Assembly (NCBI GenBank): GCA_900766975.1 | Contig: CAAFXO010000032.1 | Location: forward strand, 1 to 64,000 | Reading direction: 5' to 3' | DNA from: Bacteroidales bacterium | GTDB taxonomy: Bacteria > Bacteroidota > Bacteroidia > Bacteroidales > Muribaculaceae | Length of the DNA stretch: 64,000 bases | Shown: positions 26,449 to 36,292 of the stretch, piece by piece | How positions within the stretch are numbered: the stretch's first letter is position 1 | Layout: every line of letters starts with the position of its first letter | Notes under the pieces: generated by a model | Database searches by the model: none | What the model saw: the letters and a program-made list of their open reading frames with translations, nothing else | What the model was told of the DNA's origin: nothing | Made by a program: the position numbers and the translations under genes

Positions 26449-27069
26449 TTATTCTTGTATATCTTTGTTGATCGATCGGTGTGCCCAAATTATACATGCC
26501 ACTACTATCAGCGCCATCGGCGGCAGAATCATTAAGCCATTGTTCATATAGCCCGCTTCATACCAGCTCTGTGGGATCACCTGGCATCCGAATAGGGTGC
26601 CGCTACCCAACAATTCGCGGAAGAAGGAGACGATGATCAAGATGATGCCATAGCCCAAACCATTGCCCACACCATCCAAGAATGATGGCCAGGGACGATT
26701 GTTCAAGCCAAATGCCTCCAAGCGACCCATGATAATACAGTTGGTGATGATCAGTCCGATGAACACCGAGAGTGCCTTCGACACCTCATAGTTCCATGCC
26801 TTCAGCACTTGATCCACGATCACTACCAATGCCGCCACTACCACAAGTTGCACGATGATGCGGATCGACGATGGTATCGTGTTGCGAAGTAAGGATATAA
26901 TCACATTCGATAACGCTAATACGGCTGTCACAGATATCGTCATCACCAATGCCGGCTCCATCTTCGCCGTCACTGCCAATGCCGAACATATACCCAACAC
27001 CTGCACTATCACCGGATTCTCCTTCGATAGCGGGTTGAAGAGCGGCAGAAATGTCTTTTTCCAGTTCAT
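26449..27069 (-). CDS. nqrD: Na+-translocating NADH:quinone reductase subunit D
   Basis: 206 residues, integral membrane. It pairs with NqrE; the two cluster-binding Cys are in VQVLGICSALAVTAKMEPAL and FIGLIITNCIIMGRLEA. Ends with a hydrophilic HRSINKDIQE tail. Lies 22 bases downstream of nqrC. Confidence 0.96.
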   Translation of the reverse strand: MNWKKTFLPLFNPLSKENPVIVQVLGICSALAVTAKMEPALVMTISVTAVLALSNVIISLLRNTIPSSIRIIVQLVVVAALVVIVDQVLKAWNYEVSKALSVFIGLIITNCIIMGRLEAFGLNNRPWPSFLDGVGNGLGYGIILIIVSFFRELLGSGTLFGCQVIPQSWYEAGYMNNGLMILPPMALIVVACIIWAHRSINKDIQE

Positions 27070-27091
27070 TCCTCTAAGTTATTATCTCGTG

Positions 27092-27808
27092 TTATTCTTT
27101 CGTTTCGTTTAATCCCTTGAAATATGCCGAGTAGGGGGCCAGCGAGTTCTCAAGCATCTTCTGCACACCCTGGCTCGTGATAGTGCCGCCGCTGATGGCA
27201 TGCACCCATGACCCATCGGCCGGCTCTTGACCTCGCTTCACTACCTTGACCGACGTGAACTCGCCTCCTTCGTTGAAGAGGGTCTTCTTGGCAAACTGAC
27301 CGCTGAACGCCTCTTTCTCGATCTCGGCGCCAAGTCCCGGGGTTTCTCCCTGATGCGCAAAGTAGGCTCCATAGATCGAGTTGCCATCTGCGTCCATCGC
27401 GATGTAGCCCCAGATTGGCCCCCAAAGTCCGGCTCCATACACCGGCACAATATACTTCACTCCTTGTGTCGTCTCACATTCGAACACCGGAAGAAGTCGC
27501 TCTTCTGCCGGCTTCTTTACCTCTGCCGAAACGTTAACATCGAAGGGATCGACCGACTTTGACGCTTTCTCTCCCTTGGAGTTCACTATATAGGAGGCGC
27601 GGATATGTTTGGCATACAAGTCGCTTACGCTCTCTCCCTCTTGGGGTGTAATCAGCGCTGCTGCCAAAATCTGACGCTTCGTGTCGTTGGAGATGTTTTC
27701 CAATTGCTGTGGACGTAACCCCTGATACACCACCGAGAGGGCTACTCCCACCACCACCACAAGTATGATGGCATAGATTATTGTATATGTGTTGCTCTGT
27801 CTGTTCAT
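27092..27808 (-). CDS. nqrC: Na+-translocating NADH:quinone reductase subunit C
   Basis: 238 residues: one N-terminal membrane helix (TIIYAIILVVVVGVALSVVY) and a periplasmic FMN-binding domain. The covalent FMN site SGxT(x)T appears as HAISGGTITSQG, in which the second Thr carries the flavin in characterised NqrC proteins; ApbE attaches it. GYIAMDADGNSIYG and GETPGLGAEI are family stretches. Twelve bases after nqrB. Confidence 0.96.
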   Translation of the reverse strand: MNRQSNTYTIIYAIILVVVVGVALSVVYQGLRPQQLENISNDTKRQILAAALITPQEGESVSDLYAKHIRASYIVNSKGEKASKSVDPFDVNVSAEVKKPAEERLLPVFECETTQGVKYIVPVYGAGLWGPIWGYIAMDADGNSIYGAYFAHQGETPGLGAEIEKEAFSGQFAKKTLFNEGGEFTSVKVVKRGQEPADGSWVHAISGGTITSQGVQKMLENSLAPYSAYFKGLNETKE

Positions 27809-27820
27809 CTTCTTGTGGCT

Positions 27821-29014
27821 TTATTGTTTCTTTACTTTCAGACGATTCATTCGGCGCTTGATGTTCACGCTTACCACACAGTGGTCGATCAGCGGCGCGA
27901 AGCAGTTCATCAGCAGGACTGCCAACATCGCACCCTCCGGGAAACCGGGATTATAGGTGCGGATCAAGATCGCCATCACGCCGATCAGCGCTCCATAGAT
28001 ATATTTACCCGTATTCGTATGACATGCTGTCACCGGGTCGGTGGCCATGAACACGATGGCAAACATAAATCCGCCCAAGCAGAGTTGCTCCATCACTGTG
28101 AGGTAGGATGCCGGATATAAGGGGCTTGCCCATGTATTGGCGATCACCGACATTGCCACAGCTCCCAACACTCCCGACAGCATAATGCGCCAGTTGGCGA
28201 TGCCGGTCAGCAGCAGGATTGCCGCACCAATCAAGATGCACAGCGTAGAAGTCTCTCCCCACGATCCGGGATAGAAACCGAAGAATATGTCGCTCATGCT
28301 CAGCGGATTGCCCAAAATATCGGTCATCCTCGCCGTGGCGTCGCCACTCGAGGCTATCTGTCCTAATGGGGTGGCACCCGAATAGGCATCCACCGGAACG
28401 CTGTTGCCAAGTCTTACGAACACCGAGTCGCCACTCATCTTCGACGGATAACTGAAGAAGAGGAAGGCACGGGTCACCAATGCTACATTCAGGAAGTTAT
28501 AACCTGTGCCGCCAAACACCTCCTTGGCAAAAATCACCGCAAATGCCACAGCGATGGCAAGCATCCACCATGGTGTGTCGACCGGACATATCATAGGGAT
28601 GATCAATCCCGACACCAAGAAGCCCTCTTGGATCTCATGCCCTCGGATCTGCGCCACAATAAACTCGATACCCAAGCCCACGATATAGGCGGTGAGAATC
28701 TGCGGCAACACTGCCCACAAACCATAGAAGAAGAGTTTGAAGAGCCCTTGGTCGGCATCGCCGATTGCCATGTAGTGCTGCAATCCGATGTTCCACATAC
28801 CGAACAGACAGCAGGGAAGCAACGCGATTATCACCGTGATCATCGTACGCTTCGAGTCGTTGGCATCATGGATGTGTACCCCCGTCCGAGATGTCTCATT
28901 CGGCGTGTAAAGGAAGGTATAGAAGCCGTCAAATACAGATTGCAGTTTCTCAAATCTGCCACCTTTCTCAAATTGCGGCTTTATCTTGTCGATTTTTCTT
29001 TTTAATCCTTTCAC
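27821..29014 (-). CDS. nqrB: Na+-translocating NADH:quinone reductase subunit B
   Basis: 397 residues, the large membrane subunit with about ten helices, part of the Na+ path. The covalent FMN attachment motif SGAT is seen in DAYSGATPLGQIAS. Start RKIDKIKPQFEKGGRFEKL is typical. It follows nqrA by 55 bases. Confidence 0.97.
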   Translation of the reverse strand: MKGLKRKIDKIKPQFEKGGRFEKLQSVFDGFYTFLYTPNETSRTGVHIHDANDSKRTMITVIIALLPCCLFGMWNIGLQHYMAIGDADQGLFKLFFYGLWAVLPQILTAYIVGLGIEFIVAQIRGHEIQEGFLVSGLIIPMICPVDTPWWMLAIAVAFAVIFAKEVFGGTGYNFLNVALVTRAFLFFSYPSKMSGDSVFVRLGNSVPVDAYSGATPLGQIASSGDATARMTDILGNPLSMSDIFFGFYPGSWGETSTLCILIGAAILLLTGIANWRIMLSGVLGAVAMSVIANTWASPLYPASYLTVMEQLCLGGFMFAIVFMATDPVTACHTNTGKYIYGALIGVMAILIRTYNPGFPEGAMLAVLLMNCFAPLIDHCVVSVNIKRRMNRLKVKKQ

Positions 29015-29069
29015 TGTATTGGATCTTTTGTTATTCTTGTCTTTCTGAATTGTTTCCTCTTTTGCTGAT

Positions 29070-30407
29070 TTAGATGGTCTCTTTGCGCAGATAGTCGAGT
29101 CCCTCTCTTACTATCTTCTGTAATTCCATCTTCGATGTGTCGACAAATTCAGCCAATGCGAAATCTTCGGGAGCCACCTCGTAGATGCCGAGTTGCTCCA
29201 TCTTCTCTATATCCTTGGCGATAATCGCCTTGATTAGATATTCCACATAGATATCCATCGGGAAGACTTTGTCATACTCTCCACTCATAATGATGGCGCG
29301 ATGACCACCCTTGATGCGCGAGTCGAAGTAGTAGGGTTTCTTCAGCCCGAAGATAAATGCCGGGAAGGTGCGACTTACACTATATTTCTTGGGGTTGAGC
29401 GATGCCCATCCCATAAATTCATCTGCTTGGTCTCCCTCGTCGATCACTGTGACCTGTCGATAGGGTATACCCAAGAATCCTGCTTCCGGATCTACTCGTT
29501 TGCCGGTCAGTACATTGCCCGAGATCACACGCTCTTTGCTTTCGCCGGCTTTGATCTCTCCTTTGAGCAGTGTCGACAATTCGACGCCGATAGTAGTCTT
29601 TACCAATTTGGGCTTCTCGACACCCTCGCCGGTGAGTGCAACTATCGTGCTGAAATCCAATGTCTTGGTTGTGAAGAATTTGCCGATGCGGGCTGCGGTC
29701 ACTGCATCGAGGGTCCACACATATTCACCCTTGTTCACCGGTGATATGGCGGCTATCTGTGTGCCGACCAATCCTGCCGGATGCGGTCCGGCAAATTCCA
29801 CGACTTGTGCGATATTACTGCTGATGCCCGAGCCTTTAGCCACTGAGAGGTATACCTCGCCATCGGTCATCTCTTTCAGATATTTCAGACCCGATTCGAG
29901 ATCTTTGAGATCCACACCTTGCAGCATATCGGTGGCAAGAGGCGCTGTGTCAAAGGCGGTTACGAAGATGTCGCGAGGACGGATGCCGCTAAATGGCACT
30001 ATGTCGAAGGGACGCTGTCTGATCATCGCAAAGAGTCCGCTACGCATCAACATCTCTTCGCGTTCTGCCGCACTCTTCATCTCGCCGAAGTCACGCTGAT
30101 CCTGCTCTGCCGATGCCTTGATGCTGACATATTCGATCTTGCGACGCTCGCCGCGTGCCACTGACTCTATCTCTCCCGCCACCGGCGAGGTGAGACTCAC
30201 TCGCTCATCCTCTTTGGCATATAATATGGCATCCCCTCGCTTCACTTTGTCTCCCGCTTTTACTGCCACTTTCCATGTGTAGCCGGGATAGTCTTCGGGT
30301 GAGATGCCAATCCTGCATGCCTGGCGCTCTGTTATAGACGCTTCTTCTACCATTCCTATCAATGGTATGTCTAAGCCTTTCTTTATCTTGATTACTTTAG
30401 TCATCAT
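29070..30407 (-). CDS. nqrA: Na+-translocating NADH:quinone reductase subunit A
   Basis: 445 residues, the cytoplasmic subunit that binds ubiquinone/menaquinone at the end of the electron path; it contains an RnfC-like barrel-sandwich region (VAVKAGDKVKRGDAILYAKED). Two adjacent ATG codons (30407 and 30404) are possible starts. First gene of the six-gene operon, from the promoter at 30430-30461. The complex couples NADH oxidation to sodium export and is the main respiratory entry in many Bacteroidales. Confidence 0.96.
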   Translation of the reverse strand: MMTKVIKIKKGLDIPLIGMVEEASITERQACRIGISPEDYPGYTWKVAVKAGDKVKRGDAILYAKEDERVSLTSPVAGEIESVARGERRKIEYVSIKASAEQDQRDFGEMKSAAEREEMLMRSGLFAMIRQRPFDIVPFSGIRPRDIFVTAFDTAPLATDMLQGVDLKDLESGLKYLKEMTDGEVYLSVAKGSGISSNIAQVVEFAGPHPAGLVGTQIAAISPVNKGEYVWTLDAVTAARIGKFFTTKTLDFSTIVALTGEGVEKPKLVKTTIGVELSTLLKGEIKAGESKERVISGNVLTGKRVDPEAGFLGIPYRQVTVIDEGDQADEFMGWASLNPKKYSVSRTFPAFIFGLKKPYYFDSRIKGGHRAIIMSGEYDKVFPMDIYVEYLIKAIIAKDIEKMEQLGIYEVAPEDFALAEFVDTSKMELQKIVREGLDYLRKETI

Positions 30408-30429
30408 CTATCCTTTTGGGATTAATATG

Positions 30430-30461
30430 CAAAAATATATAAAATAGTCAAGTTGTGCAAA
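30430..30461 (-). promoter_or_regulatory. Promoter of the nqr operon
   Basis: Minus strand: TTTG (30461-30458), 20 bases, TATTTTTG (30437-30430), 23 bases before the first ATG. Confidence 0.65.
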
Positions 30462-30532
30462 TTTTATCCCCCATTCTTACACCCTTTTTGTACATATATG
30501 TGCCTTCTTGCCCCTTTCCGTACATAAATTAA

Positions 30533-30567
30533 GGAGTTGCACCCTTTATATCGCGGGGTGCAACTCC
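30533..30567 (-). terminator. Terminator after the TPR gene
   Basis: GGAGTTGCACCC (30533-30544) pairs perfectly with GGGTGCAACTCC (30556-30567), 11-base loop, followed by TTAATTTA on the minus strand. It separates the TPR gene from the nqr promoter. Confidence 0.65.
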
Positions 30568-30598
30568 TCTCGGTTATTTCTTTTCCTCTGTCGGAGGC

Positions 30599-32236
30599 TT
30601 ATTTCAGTTTCGATACGTAGTCTCTTACGTCGGTGTTGTTAGGATCGAGTGTGAGATATTTCTCGAAATATGCCTTGGCTGTTGCCACGTCGCCATTGTG
30701 GATGTAGCTGTTGCCGAGGTAGAGGTAGAGGTTCTTGGCATCTGATTTGTAGCGTGAGGGATCAGCGCTAGCTTCGAGAAGCTTGGCTGCCTCTTCATAG
30801 AGTGAAGTTGCCACAGTCTTGCGATCTTCATCTGTCGGTGCCTCTGCCACTGAGATATCACCCAAGATCTTCACAGGCTTGTATTGGTTGGGTGCAATCT
30901 CTCTCGCCATGCGTGCATATTTGGCTGACATCTCCATATATTTCTTAGACTTTTCAGGGTCTGCCTTAATGTTTTGTGCACCACCATAATATGCATAGAT
31001 CGATTGCTGTACATAGTCGTTGTAGCCCGGCTCTTCCACCTTCTTCAGATATTCCTGGTAAGCATCAGCCGATTTTGCCAAGTCGTTCTCGTCGACATAT
31101 ACCTCTGCCATCTGCTTGTGGAAGTTGGCGTTGGTCGGCATCTCTTTGACACCCTCTTCGAGCACCTTGATAGCCTTCTCCGGCTCTTTGTTGTTCTGGT
31201 ATTCTGATGCGATCAGTGTGAAGTCGATAGCAGCAAATTTGTTCTCCTTGGGATTCTGCATGTGAGCGCGGTAGAGTGCCTCTGCCATCTCAGGAAGTTT
31301 CTCCTTCATCTCAGGTATCTGGGCGGCGTTCATGAACTGATAACGCTGTGCGGTGAAGTTCTTAGGATCTTCGATCAGGAGCTTGGTAGCATACTGATAA
31401 CCTTCTTGATACTTCTGACCATAGAAGAGGAGGAATGCATAGCGGCTTTCGTCGCTCTTGAAGTGGCTCGGGTTCTTTACATATGTGCCATAGAGGTTGG
31501 CTGCATTCTCGTAGTCTCCCTTGTTGTAGAAGGCGTTGGCGAGCTCGCGCTGTCCAAGTGCCGACTGTGGATTCACACTCAGAAGGTTCTTGAGCATCTT
31601 GATTGCATACTCAGGGTTGACTTGTGTGAAGAGTGATGAATATTTTACGTAGGCTGCTGTCGCATTCTTGTCGTAGTTGGCTGCCATCTCATATTTGCCG
31701 GCTGCACCTCCCCAGTCTTTCTTCTCCTTGGCTTGGTCGCCCTCGAAGAGGTAGATGTCGGGATTCTCCAATTTGTATTTGCGTGCATTTGCCACGCATT
31801 TGGTGATCTGCTTCTCGTAAGCCACAGGGTCTACGCTGTCGTATGCTCTGGCGATCGCAATCTGAAGCGATGCATCTTTCTTGGCATTCTTCTCTGCGGT
31901 CTTGAAGAGCTGCTCTGCTCCTTTTACATCGCCGGCCTTGAGCTTCAGAAGTCCCTGACCTACATAATTGTAGGCGTATGCGGGATTGGCGGCTACGCCA
32001 TCTGCAAAGTATTTCTCTGCCGAGGCGAGCTTGTCGTTTCCTACTGCGATAAGTCCAAGATAGTAGTTCGACACTGCTTTGTCTGTGCCTGCGTTGCTAA
32101 GACTGCGAGTCAACAGGTCTTTCGCATTTTCGAATTGGTCCGCTTTGTAGTATTCTTCTCCCTCTACATGTGTCTGGGCCATCACTGTCAGTGACATGCC
32201 GACAAGACCAAGTGTGAAAATTCTTTTCAGTTTCAT
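30599..32236 (-). CDS. Tetratricopeptide-repeat protein, exported
   Basis: 545 residues with a signal peptide (MKLKRIFTLGLVGMSLTVMA). Nearly the whole mature chain is TPR-like helical repeats, e.g. AVSNYYLGLIAVGNDKLASAEKYF and NAFYNKGDYENAANLYGTYV, ending LYLGNSYIHNGDVATAKAYFEKYL. It is a periplasmic or outer-membrane scaffold; the partner is not visible. It comes after a PstS-like lipoprotein and near TonB/ExbBD genes, an arrangement I recall as common in Bacteroidales, suggesting a role with that energy-transducing complex. Confidence 0.82.
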   Translation of the reverse strand: MKLKRIFTLGLVGMSLTVMAQTHVEGEEYYKADQFENAKDLLTRSLSNAGTDKAVSNYYLGLIAVGNDKLASAEKYFADGVAANPAYAYNYVGQGLLKLKAGDVKGAEQLFKTAEKNAKKDASLQIAIARAYDSVDPVAYEKQITKCVANARKYKLENPDIYLFEGDQAKEKKDWGGAAGKYEMAANYDKNATAAYVKYSSLFTQVNPEYAIKMLKNLLSVNPQSALGQRELANAFYNKGDYENAANLYGTYVKNPSHFKSDESRYAFLLFYGQKYQEGYQYATKLLIEDPKNFTAQRYQFMNAAQIPEMKEKLPEMAEALYRAHMQNPKENKFAAIDFTLIASEYQNNKEPEKAIKVLEEGVKEMPTNANFHKQMAEVYVDENDLAKSADAYQEYLKKVEEPGYNDYVQQSIYAYYGGAQNIKADPEKSKKYMEMSAKYARMAREIAPNQYKPVKILGDISVAEAPTDEDRKTVATSLYEEAAKLLEASADPSRYKSDAKNLYLYLGNSYIHNGDVATAKAYFEKYLTLDPNNTDVRDYVSKLK

Positions 32237-32359
32237 ATTCTATTGTAGTTTTTTGGTTTATCTTCTATTTCTGTTTTCCCTTTTGATTCGGTTTTACCCC
32301 GTTGGTTTATTATCCTATCCTTTCGTTATTATCTTTTTCCCTGTTAGTCAGCTTATCCC

Positions 32360-33370
32360 TTATTTCAGCTCTACAACTCGGGGATTGACGTTATAGGGCA
32401 TGATTCCGGTCTTGGAGATGATCTTCTGGCCTGCAAATCCGGTCACAAACATATAAAATGTGTTGATGACATTCGATTTGGGTGCCGTAGTGATCATATA
32501 CACCTTTCTAAATAACGGATATTCTCCCGAATTAATATATACTTGGTAGGGTTTATACGCCACCGGGTCGAAATCGTTCGATTCCATCGGGTTGCTCACC
32601 TTGATGATGTTCACCTCGGTGGTGAGATTGGTAGCTATCGTGTCGCTCTGATTCTTATACTCTTCATAGCGCTTGTCGACAGGGATATTCTTCGCTGCGC
32701 TCAAGTCGTCGCCAAGCCAGCTTACGCTGATGATACCCAAAGCATCTTTATCTTTCTTCACGATGTCGAACACCGAGGCATTGTTCTTCTGGGCGTAGGC
32801 ATTGGGATTGTCGGATATTTTCTTGCCCTCAGGCAGGAATTTCTCACGCATATAGCTCACGGTCGAACTTCCGACATTGTCGAAGACGATCTTGATGGTG
32901 GTCGTGTCGTTGCCGGCAAGTTCGCTCCATCTGGTCTTTTTGCCGTTGAGGATATCGCCGATCTCTTGCATGCTCAGCTCGGTGACGCTATTCTCTTTGT
33001 TGGTGATTAGAGCCACGGCATCCACAGCTATGCAGTGGGTGCGTACGATATGCTTGTATTCTCGTTTGATATATTCTTTCTGGTCTTTGGTCAGGTCGTG
33101 TGTCACGATGATTCCTTCGGTGGCATTAGCCATCAGTGTGTCGATTGCCTCTTGCTCGCTGACATAGAAGGGTAGTAGTGACGATTCGGGATAACTATAC
33201 TCGAATACACCAATCTCCTCTTCGAGGATCTTTCTGAATCCGTCGTCACAGAAAATCGTGGCGCTACCTTTGGCATATTCGCCTCGTTTGATCTCGCCAC
33301 ACGACACCATCCCTATAGCGACTCCTACTACCATAGCCGCACCAAGTGCTGTTATTATCTTGCTATTCAT
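32360..33370 (-). CDS. PstS-like substrate-binding lipoprotein
   Basis: 336 residues from ATG 33370 (MNSKIITALG), chosen because the lipobox GMVSC then gives Cys24; the frame extends 13 codons further up without signal character. The rest is a periplasmic-binding-protein fold of the phosphate-binding type (GSATIFCDDGFRKILEEE at the start; LSMQEIGDILNGKKTRWSEL; GSSTVSYMREKFL). No pst transporter genes are adjacent. Placed between a small membrane protein and a TPR protein beside TonB genes, it may have a structural or sensing role instead of phosphate import. Confidence 0.78.
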   Translation of the reverse strand: MNSKIITALGAAMVVGVAIGMVSCGEIKRGEYAKGSATIFCDDGFRKILEEEIGVFEYSYPESSLLPFYVSEQEAIDTLMANATEGIIVTHDLTKDQKEYIKREYKHIVRTHCIAVDAVALITNKENSVTELSMQEIGDILNGKKTRWSELAGNDTTTIKIVFDNVGSSTVSYMREKFLPEGKKISDNPNAYAQKNNASVFDIVKKDKDALGIISVSWLGDDLSAAKNIPVDKRYEEYKNQSDTIATNLTTEVNIIKVSNPMESNDFDPVAYKPYQVYINSGEYPLFRKVYMITTAPKSNVINTFYMFVTGFAGQKIISKTGIMPYNVNPRVVELK

Positions 33371-33456
33371 CGTTTTATCTCTATCTTTGAGTTTACATAG
33401 ACTTGTCATCCTGTCTGACTATCTTTTTTGTCATCTTGACATCCTGTCAGGCTATC

Positions 33457-33669
33457 TTATTTACCATCCCGGATCAGTCGATAGGCTCGGAATATGCCAT
33501 AGAGACACAAGAGCCCTCCGATGATGCGGTTATACCATATATCCGAGGTCTTGAAAAATTCCATAAAGAATAATGCTCCCATCCCGAGATATACCACCAC
33601 CATTAGCACCCCGAAGGCAAGCCTCCCGGGACTCAATTTTCGTGGCTCTTTTTCTTCGTTTCCTTCCAT
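33457..33669 (-). CDS. Small two-helix membrane protein
   Basis: 70 residues, acidic/basic N-terminus (MEGNEEKEPRKLSPGRLAFG), then two hydrophobic segments (VLMVVVYLGMGALFF and IIGGLLCLYGIFRAYRL). Family unknown to me. It heads the PstS/TPR group from a -7 box at 33696-33703 and follows the TonB operon on the same strand. Confidence 0.65.
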   Translation of the reverse strand: MEGNEEKEPRKLSPGRLAFGVLMVVVYLGMGALFFMEFFKTSDIWYNRIIGGLLCLYGIFRAYRLIRDGK

Positions 33670-33695
33670 TAGTTTCTATTTTGTCTATGATTACG

Positions 33696-33703
33696 CAAAT
33701 TTA
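33696..33703 (-). promoter_or_regulatory. -7 box of the small membrane protein / PstS / TPR group
   Basis: TAAATTTG on the minus strand, 26 bases before the ATG at 33669; no clear -33 box. Confidence 0.4.
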
Positions 33704-33827
33704 GAGATTTTTCTCCATTATTACAATACCATTTTGCGCATTGCAATACAAAAATTTGTTAATACTGCATAAAAAAGAGAGGAGAACCGATCTCGATTCT
33801 CCTCTCTATCCGAATTATGGAATCTTA

Positions 33828-34700
33828 TTATTGATTCTGGAGTTTGAAGGTCACAGGGAGTGTGAAGTAACTTCTCACGGCCACACCGTTGTTCTTACCG
33901 GGTTGCCATCTCGGCATCTTCTTCACTACGCGGAGTGCTTCGCGGTCGAGGTCTTTGTCGACACCCTTCACTACACTTGCGCTTCCGATCGAACCATCCT
34001 TCTCAACGACGAACTTAACAACTACACGACCCTGAATATCATTCTGCTGTGCTGCTTCAGGATATCTGATGTTGTTGCTCAGCCATTTCATCAAGGCTGC
34101 TTGTCCGCCGGGGAACTCTGCCTGCTGCTCTACTGCTACGAAGATTTCATCTTCTTTGTGCTTAACCTCAGGCTCCGGTTCTTTGACTACAACCTGCTCT
34201 TGGACTGCCTTAAATTTGTCGGCATCGTCTGAACCCTCTTGGGTCACAACGCCACGTGCGGTGTTGTCCTCTTTCTGTGCATCCATATCCATCACTTCGT
34301 TCTTCACCTTGTCGGCTTCGACGATCGCGATCTGGGTCACTTGGACTGTCGCCAGCACCTCTTGAGGCACCTCAATCTCAGGTTGCTCAAATTTCTGTTC
34401 TTCGATTTCTTCCTCTTCGGGAGCCTCTTCTTGTTGCTGTGCCAAGGCGGCTGCCATCATCTTCTCTCGCTCTTCTTGCAGGGCTAATGCTCGCTGCTCC
34501 TCGCGATATTCGCTATATTTGCTCCATGCAAATACGCCCAAGGAGATGATAATCAAACCGATGATCATAAACAGGAACGCCTGATTATGTCGCTTGTCAC
34601 TCGCTTTACGAAGTTGATATGCTCCGAACTCTTTATTCTTGTCGGCAAATACCAGGTCTCGCCATTGCGCCGATGTCAGATCTACTGTACTTTTAGCCAT
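33828..34700 (-). CDS. TonB-family energy transducer
   Basis: 290 residues: cytoplasmic start, one membrane helix (AFLFMIIGLIIISLGVFAW), a long Glu/Gln/Pro-rich periplasmic linker, and a TonB C-terminal domain (FPGGQAALMKWLSNNIRYPE ... VVKKMPRWQPGKNNGVAVRS). It carries proton-motive energy to outer-membrane receptors such as the barrel at 16221. Last gene of exbB-exbD-exbD-tonB. Confidence 0.9.
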   Translation of the reverse strand: MAKSTVDLTSAQWRDLVFADKNKEFGAYQLRKASDKRHNQAFLFMIIGLIIISLGVFAWSKYSEYREEQRALALQEEREKMMAAALAQQQEEAPEEEEIEEQKFEQPEIEVPQEVLATVQVTQIAIVEADKVKNEVMDMDAQKEDNTARGVVTQEGSDDADKFKAVQEQVVVKEPEPEVKHKEDEIFVAVEQQAEFPGGQAALMKWLSNNIRYPEAAQQNDIQGRVVVKFVVEKDGSIGSASVVKGVDKDLDREALRVVKKMPRWQPGKNNGVAVRSYFTLPVTFKLQNQ

Positions 34701-34733
34701 TGTCTTTCGCTTTAAGGGTTAATAAATCTAACA

Positions 34734-35510
34734 TTATTTATGATGACGATTCTGATAGTCGATCACCATAACCGAATCGGCCTTAGTCATATTGTCAATC
34801 TGATACTTCGAAATGTTGTTGATCTGCATCTCGTCGAGCACGGATACCAAGCTGCCATAGCTAGCCTCGGGTGTAGACTTGATGATGATCACAGGTTTCT
34901 TCAGATTTTCATCTTTTCTGACTTTAGACGCTGCCTCGTTGTATGCAAGCTGAGCCTTCTCACGCCCATCTTTGGTCTCAAGGCTGCCGAAACCACCATT
35001 TTCATATTTCTCTTTCAGTTTCTTGATTTCGGCGAGGACTTCCTTGTTACGATTCTGGATGATCTCTCGGATGCCGCGAGCATTGCCGGTCTTCTCATCG
35101 TTGGCAAGGAATTCGGATTCTTGAAGGTTGTTGTTGGCGGCTATCTGAGCGGGATCTGTACCCAAACCCTCTTTGCCACCGGGCTTACCGAAGTAGTAGT
35201 ATACTACAGGCACAACCTTACCATTGACCGTGTCGACTTCCATCGAGCCTACTTTGCGCTTGGCGTCGAGAATGATGGTCACTGCATCATCTTCTGATGC
35301 TTGCGACATATTCTCTACGTTGTCCACCTTCTCATTTGAGGGCAACGCAATGGTCAATGTCTGAGATTTAATCATTGTCGTACAGAGCATGAAGAATGTG
35401 ATAAGCAACATGTTCATGTCGACCATCGGCGTGAAATCCACGCGGATTTGCATCTTTTTCTGGTGGCTCTTACCTTTGCCGCCACCTGATGATTGTTGAA
35501 CTTCTGCCAT
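34734..35510 (-). CDS. ExbD/TolR-family protein, second copy
   Basis: 258 residues. The single membrane helix carries the conserved Asp (FTPMVDMNMLLITFFMLCTT), which forms the proton path with ExbB. The periplasmic part is long, with an inserted Lys/Glu-rich region (NRNKEVLAEIKKLKEKYENG), as is usual in Bacteroidota. Five bases after the first exbD. Confidence 0.9.
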   Translation of the reverse strand: MAEVQQSSGGGKGKSHQKKMQIRVDFTPMVDMNMLLITFFMLCTTMIKSQTLTIALPSNEKVDNVENMSQASEDDAVTIILDAKRKVGSMEVDTVNGKVVPVVYYYFGKPGGKEGLGTDPAQIAANNNLQESEFLANDEKTGNARGIREIIQNRNKEVLAEIKKLKEKYENGGFGSLETKDGREKAQLAYNEAASKVRKDENLKKPVIIIKSTPEASYGSLVSVLDEMQINNISKYQIDNMTKADSVMVIDYQNRHHK

Positions 35511-35515
35511 TGTTA

Positions 35516-36241
35516 TTATTCTTCTTGCCCTTTTAAGGCGGTCAATAATGTGAATTTATTCATGTGGATGGTCTGTAAGTTGTCCATCACCAAGTGCACT
35601 ACCTCAAACGATGTGTTCTGGTCTGCTTTAATAGCTATACCTGTACCATCTTTGATCGCACTTGTCAAGTTGTCGTTGTCACTCTGACGCATGGCCTTCA
35701 TCCACATCTGGAACTCGTTGGGACGCGAATCGTCTTGATTCCAGCTGATTGGAATGCCGGTGGGATGGTTAGGATCACCATCGCCTTCAAGCCATTTGTC
35801 CATCTTGGTCTGTCCTTCTGGCTCGTTGATGAGATTCAAAAATTCTCCCATCTTGGCCAATGGCACACCAAAACTGCCTAATTTGCTGAATGTAAGCTTC
35901 TGCTCGGGTGTAAAACTTACAGGATTGTTCTTATGTGTCTCGTTGTAGATCTCGCTTACTTTGTCAAGAAGCGCCATACGCATCTTGTCGTTACCCCAGT
36001 TGGCACTGGTGTCGTTTTTCATCGTAAGCCATACCTTGCCTTCCGGATTTACCAGCACCTGTACCACATTGGTCTCTTGGACCTTCTCGGTCGATACCGA
36101 GGGAGGTGTGATCACTGTAGCAGGCTCCTTCGAAAGGAATGTCGAGGTCAACATGAAGAAGGTAAGCAGAAGCACTGTAACATCACTCATCGCCGTCATG
36201 TCGATGAATGTGCTCTTCCTAGCTATCTTTACTCTTCCCAT
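35516..36241 (-). CDS. ExbD/TolR-family protein, first copy
   Basis: 241 residues with the helix motif FIDMTAMSDVTVLLLTFFML (conserved Asp) and a Pro/Val-rich segment after it (TPPSVSTEKVQETN). The second exbD follows directly, so the motor may use an ExbD heterodimer. Confidence 0.9.
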   Translation of the reverse strand: MGRVKIARKSTFIDMTAMSDVTVLLLTFFMLTSTFLSKEPATVITPPSVSTEKVQETNVVQVLVNPEGKVWLTMKNDTSANWGNDKMRMALLDKVSEIYNETHKNNPVSFTPEQKLTFSKLGSFGVPLAKMGEFLNLINEPEGQTKMDKWLEGDGDPNHPTGIPISWNQDDSRPNEFQMWMKAMRQSDNDNLTSAIKDGTGIAIKADQNTSFEVVHLVMDNLQTIHMNKFTLLTALKGQEE

Positions 36242-36292
36242 ATTTGCTATTAACTTTTATCGGTGGATATTCTGTCTGTTTTCTCTCTCTCA